Below are positions 16,277-24,319 of a stretch of 53,657 bases of DNA, piece after piece (positions within the stretch are counted from its first letter, which is position 1; every line of letters starts with the position of its first letter). The translations under genes and the position numbers were made by a program. The notes beneath the pieces were generated by a model. It saw only the letters and a program-made list of their open reading frames with translations. It was not told the origin of the DNA and did no database searches. Source of the stretch: Candidatus Cloacimonadota bacterium (GTDB lineage: Bacteria; Cloacimonadota; Cloacimonadia; JGIOTU-2); the NCBI GenBank assembly GCA_030613025.1, contig JAUWMT010000016.1, positions 1 to 53,657 of the forward strand, in the 5' to 3' direction.

Positions 16277-16993
16277 TCAACTAATAATTTCGGTAATGAG
16301 GGAAGTATCAATTCTCTCGAAATATTGTTCAAGTTTTTCTACTAAATAGTGTTTTCTTTCTATCATTTTCAGCTTTGACACGACCACATAAACAGATTTC
16401 TTAAGATAATTTGCTGTCAAAACAATCTGCAATGTTCCGATCTTATTCACGATGAAATCCTCTGTAACTGCATCGGCTCCGAGGAGTATAAAATCGCAAC
16501 TTGAAAGATAACGAGCAGCTTCCGAATCTTCGATGAGCGTTGCATTTATACCTGATCCCGAGAGCAGTTCTGATAAATTTTCTCCTTCACCAAGTGGCAG
16601 GGAGCGGCAGCAAATCACTTCAGATATTTTGTCTTTGTGATATATAAGCATCTTTTTTACCGATGAACTATTGCTGAATGTGAGCACTCTCTTTTTGGAA
16701 TCAAAGAGAGCAGATGCATTTTTCTTATATGAGTCATCAGAAAGTAACTTCCGGAATGCATTTATTGAAATCTCATTCACTCCATTTTTCTTAAAATACT
16801 CATCGAGTTTGATGATCGGGACCATTTGATAGAATTGCAGGGCACATTTATTTAAAAATTCAAGTATCTCAGAAGAAGTGGTATTTGAATTGTAAAGCCC
16901 GATTATTATTTCTAACGCTTCCTCTGCAAGCTGCTGCGCTCCGGAATGGCGGTTTTGAAGAAATTCCTTTATACGTTCATGAACATTTTTCAT
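16277..16993 (-). CDS. IF-2B alpha/beta/delta-like (ribose-phosphate isomerase fold) protein
   Basis: 238 aa. Contains the conserved second half of the eIF-2B/MtnA-like fold: LTFSNSSSVKKML near 104, SRSLPLGEGENLS-type loop near 128, then LLGADAVTEDFIVNKIGT near 172-189 and a VYVVVSK strand. Archaeal and bacterial relatives isomerise or bind sugar phosphates; eukaryotic ones are exchange factors. Shorter than true eIF-2B or MtnA (~300-340 aa), with a divergent helical N-terminus. Nine bases separate it from murI, and hutU follows, so it sits in an operon with amino-acid and cell-wall metabolism, which does not reveal a substrate. No MtnA-like THCNAG Cys, so not a second MtnA. Confidence 0.75.
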   Translation of the reverse strand: MKNVHERIKEFLQNRHSGAQQLAEEALEIIIGLYNSNTTSSEILEFLNKCALQFYQMVPIIKLDEYFKKNGVNEISINAFRKLLSDDSYKKNASALFDSKKRVLTFSNSSSVKKMLIYHKDKISEVICCRSLPLGEGENLSELLSGSGINATLIEDSEAARYLSSCDFILLGADAVTEDFIVNKIGTLQIVLTANYLKKSVYVVVSKLKMIERKHYLVEKLEQYFERIDTSLITEIIS

Positions 16994-17001
16994 AAGTGAA
17001 G

Positions 17002-17820
17002 TTACACATCAAAGTTGTCCATAACCCACGCATCGGTGAAGAAGACATTTTTCACCTTTTTAGGATCTTCACCCAATATTTGTGTGCCCAATATTTTGAA
17101 CTTTTCGGGATTATCACTCACAAAAAAAGTATAGTTCCCGATTGCTTTTTGAACTGGCTCTGAGGAATACATTTTTTTAAGTTCGAGGGCAATTGATTCC
17201 GCGGAATCTACAAGAGTGATGTTGTCTCCCACCACTTCTTGAATAACATTCTTCAATACAGGATAATGCGTACATCCCATAATGATCGTATCTATATCAT
17301 TCTCCAGAAATTCATGCAGATATTCTTCGATGATCTCTTTTGTCACTTTGTGATGAATCCAATTCTCTTCTACGAGAGGAACAAGCAGCGGAGTAGGTTT
17401 GCTGAAGACTACACACTGCTCATCCAGTGATTTCAATGCCTTTTCATAAGAACCACTTTTGATCGTGCCTTCTGTGCCGATTATACCGATACGCTTATTT
17501 ATGGAAACACTCAAAGCTTTCTTTGCACCGGGCAAGATCACTCCAATAATGGGAATATTGCTGTGTTTTTTTAATTCCTCGATCGCAAAAGCAGATGATG
17601 TATTACATGCAACAATGAGCAATTCTATGTTCTGCTGAAGAAGGAAAATCATATTTTGAAGGGAGTACTGAATAATTGTTCTCCGGGATTTCGAGCCGTA
17701 AGGTACACGTGCTGTATCACCAAAATAGACAATATCCTTGTAGGGTAATGCCTTTTTTATTTCGTGGAAAACAGTGAGTCCGCCGACCCCTGAATCAAAT
17801 ATACCAATAGGATTTTTCAT
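17002..17820 (-). CDS. murI: glutamate racemase
   Basis: 272 aa, usual length. Converts L- to D-glutamate for peptidoglycan. Motifs: IGIFDSGVGGLTV (~5-17) with catalytic-site Asp/Ser, YFGDTARVPYGSKS (~32-45), VACNTSSA with the first catalytic Cys (~70) and MGCTHYPVL with the second (~180). First gene of the murI / IF-2B-like / hutU run on this strand; a TTGACA box lies 29 nt before the ATG. Confidence 0.95.
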   Translation of the reverse strand: MKNPIGIFDSGVGGLTVFHEIKKALPYKDIVYFGDTARVPYGSKSRRTIIQYSLQNMIFLLQQNIELLIVACNTSSAFAIEELKKHSNIPIIGVILPGAKKALSVSINKRIGIIGTEGTIKSGSYEKALKSLDEQCVVFSKPTPLLVPLVEENWIHHKVTKEIIEEYLHEFLENDIDTIIMGCTHYPVLKNVIQEVVGDNITLVDSAESIALELKKMYSSEPVQKAIGNYTFFVSDNPEKFKILGTQILGEDPKKVKNVFFTDAWVMDNFDV

Positions 17821-17849
17821 ATATTTGAAACGCTTTCACGGGGATTGTA

Positions 17850-17855
17850 TGTCAA
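17850..17855 (-). promoter_or_regulatory. TTGACA box upstream of murI
   Basis: Perfect TTGACA 29 nt before the murI ATG; no clear -10 element at standard spacing, and a short leader if used. Confidence 0.4.
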
Positions 17856-17998
17856 GTTTTTGGATATTTGATTGTTATCACTTAACCGGATTATACTCTA
17901 TACAATAGATATTAGAAAGCAGATTATCGCTGATGATGCTGCAAACGCTGAAGCAAAAGTAACTCATCATACTATCTCTGTATTTTGAAATTTTGCCA

Positions 17999-18018
17999 AT
18001 ATCCTGAATTTCTTGACA
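17999..18018 (+). promoter_or_regulatory. 20-nt repeat with TTGACA, copy 1
   Basis: ATATCCTGAATTTCTTGACA, identical to 18932-18951. Ends in a perfect TTGACA; a TATACT lies 20 nt further on. Each copy is followed 57-66 nt later by an ATG with a ribosome-binding site. Probable promoter region of the accessory patch, function inferred. Confidence 0.5.
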
Positions 18019-18084
18019 GCGAAAATATGATTAACCGTTATACTATTTGTTATTAAAATCGAAGCTCTTCAAGTAGGAAAAAAC

Positions 18085-18156
18085 ATGAGTAATATTAAGC
18101 AAAGATATAAAGATACTAGACTGCGAGCTAGCAGGTTAGTGCGATGTTGGGTATGA
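18085..18156 (+). CDS. possible 23-aa leader peptide or gene remnant
   Basis: Short frame MSNIKQRYKDTRLRASRLVR plus three residues and TGA, starting 66 nt after the 20-nt repeat and preceded by GTAGGAAAAAAC. Basic and probably helical. Placed 29 nt before the membrane-anchored protein gene, in another frame. Could be a leader or a chance frame; coding status unproven. Confidence 0.3.
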   Translation: MSNIKQRYKDTRLRASRLVRCWV

Positions 18157-18185
18157 ACAGCGGAAGCTGAGGAGGTAAGCATCAA

Positions 18186-18776
18186 ATGAGTAATGTGCTG
18201 GTAGCTATAATATCATCTTTGGGCACTCTGATTATTGCCTTATTGAGTGGTTATTTATCCTATCTTTGGAGTGTTTCGTCGCAGAAAAAAATCTACAACC
18301 ACCAAATGAGATTAAAAGCATATAGTGAACTTAATGGATACAGGCAATTATTATCACAGCTATTTGTTTCAAGGTATGAAGCATTCATTTTTTCTGATTA
18401 TCATGAATATCGATGGAAGATTCAAGGCAGTCCCAAAGAATCAATTGACCTGAAGGAAGCTATCCGGTGGATGAATAAAAGTGAGGATTTGGTACTCGAA
18501 ATTTCTAGAACGGTTCAAAAACTATTTGAAACAGTTGGCTTTATACGAATCCTTTTTAAACAGACCTCGGAATTGCAAGAATTATCTGATAACATATACT
18601 ACTTTAAAACCCTCAAAATTGAAAAAAAACCACAACAAAACTGGAAATTGGAAGAATTGGAAGAATGGAAGCTCAAAGCCATTCCCAATGTGCAACGCTT
18701 AGTTGAAGGGACTATTAAAGATTCAATTAATAAACTTACTTTTTATTTAGACAAGGAATTACGGGACGAACAATAG
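18186..18776 (+). CDS. N-terminally membrane-anchored protein of unknown function
   Basis: 196 aa. AGGAGG lies 10 nt before the ATG, a strong start. One transmembrane helix at ~4-29 (VLVAIISSLGTLIIALLSGY) followed by a cytoplasmic, highly charged helical domain (KKIYNHQMRLKAYSEL, LEELEEWKLKAIPNVQRLVE). I do not recognise the family; the layout resembles small membrane-tethered accessory or defence proteins but there is no diagnostic motif. Located in an AT-rich patch between the murI operon and the nuclease-like gene. Confidence 0.7.
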   Translation: MSNVLVAIISSLGTLIIALLSGYLSYLWSVSSQKKIYNHQMRLKAYSELNGYRQLLSQLFVSRYEAFIFSDYHEYRWKIQGSPKESIDLKEAIRWMNKSEDLVLEISRTVQKLFETVGFIRILFKQTSELQELSDNIYYFKTLKIEKKPQQNWKLEELEEWKLKAIPNVQRLVEGTIKDSINKLTFYLDKELRDEQ

Positions 18777-18931
18777 TAACTGCACCCAACATTTGTATTC
18801 AGCGAATCGCAAATACCATGCACCCGCTGACATAAGGTGTTAAAATCATTTATGAATGATTAGAAACATAATCAAATGTGCTTTATTGATATTTACTAAC
18901 AAAATAATCCCAGATTTCAATGAAATCATAT

Positions 18932-18951
18932 ATATCCTGAATTTCTTGACA
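18932..18951 (+). promoter_or_regulatory. 20-nt repeat with TTGACA, copy 2
   Basis: Exact second copy of ATATCCTGAATTTCTTGACA, 57 nt before the ATG at 19009. Same arrangement as copy 1: repeat, ~60 nt, ribosome-binding site, short frame ending in TGA. Confidence 0.5.
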
Positions 18952-19008
18952 TAGTATTTACAAGATAGATTTATCTCAAGCAAGATTATTTATTTTTAAA
19001 GGATTATT

Positions 19009-20199
19009 ATGAATGGAAATTTAAAACCGAGGAACATAACATTTAGGAATGTAAATTTTTATGACGGGTATGTCATATGCTGTCAAAACAGCAGTATATG
19101 AAATTTTAAGCGGTATAATGTATGTTATATCGTCTCTTGGACGGACCATAATGTATTGCAAATGAAAACAGATAAACAAATAGGAAATGAACTACATGGT
19201 ATTGTAGAATCGCAACGCGATACTTGTACATGGTATATTAGAGTTGTTTTAGACGACGATAAAATTGCTATTTTGAGAACAAGAGAAAGTAAGGTCATAA
19301 ATATAGGTGATGAAATTGATTCTTGGGTTATAGGTTGGAATAACAATGAAAATCTGCCGATAGTAACCGAGGATGAGTTTGGTAGATTGCCTATATCTGA
19401 TAGGATGAGACCAAGATATATAAATGCATTAAAATTGGTAACAAAACCAAATAATATTAACGAAGAAACTCTATTAGATAGCTTATCAGACCTAAAAGGC
19501 ATGTTTAATCGTTGTATAAAAAAAGATCAATGGGATTGGTACTCGGTATACTTAGTATTAGAAAAGCCTTTATTCAGGAAACTGCTAAATTTGGTTGATT
19601 TATGCATTAAAGCAAGAAAAGAATTAAAAAAAGATAAGAATAATTTCAATAAACTGAAGGAAATACAAGAAATTGGCATTGATTTTAACGAGGTGCAGCG
19701 TAATATTACCAGTCAAGCTCTGACAATTGGGAAAAATCTTGATTTAAAGAGATTTACTGATTTTGCAGATTCCAACGAAAAACCCGAGCAAACGGATGAG
19801 TATATCTTATCACGATTCACGAAAGCAAAATTGGAAAAAGCAAATAAAACACATCAGGAAACACTTGAACTTGTTTCGATTGAATTAGAAAAACGTGGAT
19901 ATATAACTCAATATAATAATCTGATTGATCTTTTTTGTATGTTGAAATCTGGACCTGCAATATTTGAAATAAAAAGTATACATCACAAAAACGAACGAAG
20001 CCAGATTCGACATGCTATAAGCCAATTATATGAATATAGATACCTACATAACATTAATACTGCACAGCTTTTTATAGTCCTTTCATCAAAACCTATTGAA
20101 GAGTGGATAGTCAATTATCTACAAGAGGATCGGGAAATTTATGTGCTATGGATTGAAAAAAAAGAAATAAAAGGACCAGGTTTTGATTATATGTTGTAG
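19009..20199 (+). pseudogene. PD-(D/E)xK nuclease-like gene with an in-frame TGA at codon 31
   Basis: The best start is the ATG at 19009 (AAAGGA 5 nt upstream). That frame reads 30 codons, meets TGA at 19099-19101, then stays open in the same frame to 20199. An ATG at 19162 would give an uninterrupted 345-aa product but lacks an obvious ribosome-binding site. Numbered from 19162: a beta-rich N-terminus to ~90, a helical middle, and a C-terminal nuclease-like core with Glu233, Asp256 (NLIDLF), Glu269-x-Lys271 (AIFEIKS) and QLYEY at ~288, the order of PD-(D/E)xK enzymes. Likely a restriction-like or defence nuclease. Either a TGG-to-TGA nonsense mutation, or a short upstream peptide plus the shorter protein. 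Family not recognised by name. Confidence 0.6.
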
Positions 20200-20441
20200 A
20201 ATATCTTCGGTAAATATAATAAATAGACGATTAAAAACGGTTGGAGCATACAAACCTACAGTCGCGGGGCTTGCTTACACAACAACCGCACCAGCATAAG
20301 GGTATGCAGCTAATGTCGATACCAAGAGCATTAATTAAAGGATATGAAACAAAATCTAATGTGCTAGATTTTTCCAACCTATCCCAAAATTGTTTAAACT
20401 TTTTTTGGTTATAATCAAATATTGTTAAGGAAAACACATAT
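20200..20441. other. gap with possible gene remnant
   Basis: Contains GCGGGGCTTGC and ACCGCACCAGC stretches and a short plus-strand frame from an ATG at 20313 (MSIPRALIKGYETKSNVLDF and 14 more residues to TAA), which might be a remnant. No ribosome-binding site or recognisable domain, so not called as a gene. Confidence 0.3.
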
Positions 20442-20474
20442 AAAAAGCCCGGATCAACTCCGAGCTTTTATTTT
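20442..20474. terminator. bidirectional rho-independent terminator
   Basis: AAAAGCCCGGA / TCCGAGCTTTT stem (one mismatch) with a 5-nt loop, flanked by A and T runs on both sides. It ends the surface-protein gene at 20493 on the minus strand and could also stop transcripts from the nuclease-like gene. Confidence 0.8.
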
Positions 20475-20492
20475 ATAGTTTAGTGAGATTTA

Positions 20493-22751
20493 TTATCTTA
20501 TCACAACAAATTTATACGTTTCTCCGAAAGATGTATCCTGCAGTCTATAGAAATACACACCTGTGGCAAACCTGGAAAGATCAATTTCCGCTTCTCCGTT
20601 TTGCCCGAATACTGTATCAATAAATTCACCTTTCATGTTATAAATATGAATGATTGCATTCTGTTCCAGTACACTCCCTTTGAGCTGATACTCAATTTTC
20701 AGATTGTTCTCATTCTCTACAGGATTTGGATATTGAGTGATCACCTTAGTTTCTGCATAAGTATCATTATTCGGATCCACATTATCATCCGGAATATACA
20801 CCGCAGGTCCGAACAATTCACTCAAACCGCTATAATCAATCTGTTCAAGCCAGTAATAATTTCTACAGCCCGGATCGGTATCAAGGTCATCATAGGAATA
20901 GGAATGAGAGACTGTTGTGGTTCCGTGCCCATGTATTAAAGAGGTATTTTTTCTTTCTACATCCTCAAACTCATCAGTGACAGATTGGTATATATTGAAA
21001 CCAAGCACATCGGTTTCGGTCGCAGTTGTCCAATTAACCTGCACGAATTCCAAGCCGTTATCCATTGAATACACAGCATTAAATGCAGAAAGCTCAACAG
21101 GTAGGGTGTGATCACCATCTCCGAGCGCAAAGCCCGATACTATAGCCATGCCACCAAAATCTACCCGGTATGGATCACTTATTGTACCGGTACCAGTAGC
21201 AGAAGTTGGAGTGCTGACAACCTGCCAGCTTGGAGGTGTATGACAGCAATTCCCCTGAATTCTATTATTCACTCTTGCGTCAGTGAAGTTCGCATTTTCC
21301 TGATCCGCAGTCCACATAAAAGTAAAATCTGCATCTAAAACGCCTTCTTTTTGTATCTCCCAAGTACGCGATAAGCAGTAAATATCATTAGGATGAGCTG
21401 GTGTAACTCCTGTTACGACACGTGCAGATAAATAACTTAAAGTTGTCCCGTTATTATCGAACGCAAAACCATTATAACTGGTCAAGTAAGGTCCTATCGG
21501 ATAACTGCCGGAAGAAACATTTTCCATCTTCAGAGAACCTGTGCTTGTTGTTGCAACGTGGTATGTACCACCATTCACAATAGTAGCCCCAGGTCCAAGA
21601 ATAAGATCATTGCCACGTAAATCAATAACCTGACTTAAGAGAAGCTGATTCTGGACAGTTACATCACCATTCTCGATGTATTTTGTGGTACCGGAAACTT
21701 CCAATGTTGGATACGTTAAATTCTTGATCTCCTGTGTGCTCGTTGTGCTATTATAATCAACCGTACTGGTCGGATTCATAGTATAAGTTCCAAATACAGG
21801 CATAGTATTATCGCCACCTATGCCTAATGTCGTCCCGCCATCAAGTAAAAGGGTTCCCTGCCCTGAATTGATCTCACCAAGATGTCCCGGTCCAACATCC
21901 AGAGTACCATTTTGTACTGTGACATTATCAGCATAGAAAGAAACTTTCTCTCCAAAATATACTGAAGAATTATTATTCACAACAACGCTTGGAACCATAT
22001 TTGTATTTGAATTCACAGATGGATTTAGAACATTTTGTGTAGTACCGCCATTGAAAACCACTTGTCCTGTTGATCCGGTATTGACTAAGGAACCATTAAA
22101 GGTCGCACCCCCTCTCAGGTTAAGTGTCCCATTACTTTGCTGATAAAAACCGGTAGGTTCTATTTCAAATTGATTTGAAACATCTACTGTACCCCAAGTT
22201 TGATTTACAGATCCAGCAACCAAAAAACTATGAGCTAAAAGTGATCCGTCTGAAATATTAACTATACCATCACCATCAAAATCTCCATCGAGAGATAAAT
22301 ATCCACCGCCCTGATTAACAGTGCTTCCAGGTCCAGCCCTGAAATTATTGCCGGAAATGACAGCAATATCGTTAATGTTAACTGTTCCATCACAATCAAA
22401 ATCTCCACTAGTGTTTCCAAATTGTAACGCACCAGAACCACTTAAAGAAGTAGTCGAGCCAGCCGCACCCGTAAAGCCATATTCTGTATTAAGGGTTCCA
22501 CCCGAAATACCAAGGGTTCCATTATTAGCAATGTCATTACATGTTCTGGATCCAGGCCCTACAACAGGCCACCAGTTGCTTTTAACAGATGATGGGATTA
22601 TCACCGAAGTAGAAGCAACGGGCACACCGTTTGTCCAATTTGATGCATTATCCCAATCACTACTGACAACACCTGTCCACGTGGTTGTATCAGCATTGAG
22701 ATAAGAGACAAAACACATTACAAAAATAGAAAAAAGAACAATTTTTTTCAT
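20493..22751 (-). CDS. large secreted beta-rich protein with sorting-type C-terminal domain
   Basis: 752 aa; GGAGG ribosome-binding site. Signal peptide 1-20 (cleavage after LNA). The mature N-terminus has the WTGVVSSDWDNASNW pattern common in FCB surface proteins, then Gly/Asn/Thr-rich beta-solenoid sequence to ~430. Two DxDxDGxVNxxD loops at ~117-128 and ~157-168 look like dockerin/EF-hand calcium loops in the solenoid. A fibronectin-like segment (ELSAFNAVYSMDNGLEFVQV, ~560) precedes the C-terminal domain, which starts ITQYPNPVENENNLKIEY and ends YKFVVIR, the type IX/FlgD-like layout. Probably exported to the surface. Function unknown; adhesion or polymer binding is plausible. Confidence 0.85.
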   Translation of the reverse strand: MKKIVLFSIFVMCFVSYLNADTTTWTGVVSSDWDNASNWTNGVPVASTSVIIPSSVKSNWWPVVGPGSRTCNDIANNGTLGISGGTLNTEYGFTGAAGSTTSLSGSGALQFGNTSGDFDCDGTVNINDIAVISGNNFRAGPGSTVNQGGGYLSLDGDFDGDGIVNISDGSLLAHSFLVAGSVNQTWGTVDVSNQFEIEPTGFYQQSNGTLNLRGGATFNGSLVNTGSTGQVVFNGGTTQNVLNPSVNSNTNMVPSVVVNNNSSVYFGEKVSFYADNVTVQNGTLDVGPGHLGEINSGQGTLLLDGGTTLGIGGDNTMPVFGTYTMNPTSTVDYNSTTSTQEIKNLTYPTLEVSGTTKYIENGDVTVQNQLLLSQVIDLRGNDLILGPGATIVNGGTYHVATTSTGSLKMENVSSGSYPIGPYLTSYNGFAFDNNGTTLSYLSARVVTGVTPAHPNDIYCLSRTWEIQKEGVLDADFTFMWTADQENANFTDARVNNRIQGNCCHTPPSWQVVSTPTSATGTGTISDPYRVDFGGMAIVSGFALGDGDHTLPVELSAFNAVYSMDNGLEFVQVNWTTATETDVLGFNIYQSVTDEFEDVERKNTSLIHGHGTTTVSHSYSYDDLDTDPGCRNYYWLEQIDYSGLSELFGPAVYIPDDNVDPNNDTYAETKVITQYPNPVENENNLKIEYQLKGSVLEQNAIIHIYNMKGEFIDTVFGQNGEAEIDLSRFATGVYFYRLQDTSFGETYKFVVIR

Positions 22752-22806
22752 TTTTCCTCCATCATGTTATTTTTAAATGACCGAACGTTCTTTAAAAAAG
22801 ATAGTT

Positions 22807-22812
22807 TGTCAA
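22807..22812 (-). promoter_or_regulatory. TTGACA box upstream of the 752-aa surface protein
   Basis: Perfect TTGACA 55 nt before the ATG at 22751, in the short gap after the SBP-Cache gene. Suggests its own promoter; no clear -10. Confidence 0.4.
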
Positions 22813-22824
22813 ATTATGCAATAA

Positions 22825-24297
22825 TTATCCTACAACATTCGCAATCACCACATGCCATCCTGTTTTCGGAGCTGTGACCCAAACTGTGTGCCAATCCTTT
22901 CCTTCATAAGTAAAGTTACATTCACCAGAATTCTCTTGCAAGATTGATTTTAGATTTCCGCTAAAACTGCTTATCTGCTGCCCGATCCACGCATCATCGG
23001 AATGTAATGCGATTGTACCATCACCAGAGACTGCAAAGAACATTCGATCGGATTGTAAAGGGAAAACATTCTGTACTTCATCATTGATCTTTTGCATATA
23101 GATCGAAGTTCCAAGTGCACCTTTTACTGTGTCCTTCTTAATAATTGGAGCAGCAGCAATAGCTACAGTTTTGCCTGTCGATTTACTCACTACAATGGTT
23201 CCCAGTACTGAATTCCCAGCAATCAGACCAGGGAAATAAGAGCGGGTTTTCAGGTTCTTGCTTGTGAGATCATCTACAGTGGTATAATAAGAGCCATCCG
23301 GCAACAGGTACCAGATTCGACCATTTGGATCTGCTTTTTCCCGCTCGACAAGAAGTGGTTTGAGTTTCTTCCACTTTCCCGAACGTGCTTCATCAGTAAA
23401 GGACAGCGCTTGTAATACCGATAGAAACTCACCAACACGAACATCAATAAATCCGGCAAGGAGTTTTGTAGCTGCAATTGCGGTTATGCCAACGGTTGAA
23501 TCTAATTTTGAAAAACCCTGTGAAGTTGTTCCACCCCAGCGTGCATTGATCTCATCAAATGTACCGTCACGCTTCATTTCATCGAGAGTATCTTGCCATT
23601 GCTTCACAATATCTGTTGAGGTATTTTTATTAAAGGTAATATAGAGCGGAGTTTTTCTTAATGAATACACAGGTTTCAGGTCTGAAGGATCGATACCTGC
23701 CTGCCGAGCCATCTGAACCATAGTTTCACTGCTTCCGACCACAAGATCGACATCTCCGCTTGCCAAAGCTCTATAACATTCTGCATCGCTAGGATAAAGT
23801 TTCAAATTCGTTACATTGTTCTTCTCCAAAAATTGATGACGGGCATCATCCTGAACTACTCCAATTGCAGAGATTTTTTTTGCATCCTCAAGACTGTTGA
23901 TAGACAAATTAGAATTATTTAGGGCATAAAATACATACTCATCCGATCCAATTGGACCTACCCAAAGAAAAAGTTCCTCACGTTCTGCAGTTCGGAAAGT
24001 AGAGTAAAGTGCTAAATCGGTTTTAGTAAGAGCAAGCTCATAACTATCCGACCAGGGCATGAATTGGATATTCACTTTCATGTCGAGACGGGAAAGAATT
24101 TCCTGCACAATTTCTGTTGACTGCCCCGTGATCTTCCCCTCTTTTGTTTTGAAATTGAAGGGTGCGAAATCTTCTGTAATGATCTGTAATTTTACTTGTT
24201 CGCTCTCGTAACCATAACATGGAGATATCTCTAAACCAGTAATTGCGAACAGCATTGTTAATACAACGATTACAAAAACGTTCATTGTTTTTTTCAT
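22825..24297 (-). CDS. free-standing periplasmic SBP_bac_3-Cache fusion protein
   Basis: 490 aa. Signal-like hydrophobic segment 1-29. Residues ~36-255 form an amino-acid-type solute-binding domain (LQIITEDFAPFNFKTKEGKI, then GVVQDDARHQFLEKNNV and GDVDLVVGSSETMVQMAR). Residues ~265-488 look like a Cache/PDC sensor domain (GRIWYLLPDGSYYTTVDDL, SYFPGLIAGNSVLGTIVVSK, HSDDAWIGQQIS, GWHVVIANVVG). The protein stops exactly where receptor proteins normally enter the second membrane helix, HAMP and signalling output; no such region follows. It may be a soluble binding partner for a receptor elsewhere, or a truncated receptor that kept function. No ABC permease is adjacent. GGAG start site. Confidence 0.8.
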   Translation of the reverse strand: MKKTMNVFVIVVLTMLFAITGLEISPCYGYESEQVKLQIITEDFAPFNFKTKEGKITGQSTEIVQEILSRLDMKVNIQFMPWSDSYELALTKTDLALYSTFRTAEREELFLWVGPIGSDEYVFYALNNSNLSINSLEDAKKISAIGVVQDDARHQFLEKNNVTNLKLYPSDAECYRALASGDVDLVVGSSETMVQMARQAGIDPSDLKPVYSLRKTPLYITFNKNTSTDIVKQWQDTLDEMKRDGTFDEINARWGGTTSQGFSKLDSTVGITAIAATKLLAGFIDVRVGEFLSVLQALSFTDEARSGKWKKLKPLLVEREKADPNGRIWYLLPDGSYYTTVDDLTSKNLKTRSYFPGLIAGNSVLGTIVVSKSTGKTVAIAAAPIIKKDTVKGALGTSIYMQKINDEVQNVFPLQSDRMFFAVSGDGTIALHSDDAWIGQQISSFSGNLKSILQENSGECNFTYEGKDWHTVWVTAPKTGWHVVIANVVG

Positions 24298-24319
24298 GTA
24301 TAATCTCCGATTTTTATAT

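Noticed and set aside
19099-19101. TGA as selenocysteine in the nuclease-like gene
   Set aside because: No stem-loop of bacterial SECIS type is evident just after it, and the surrounding residues do not match a known selenoprotein context.
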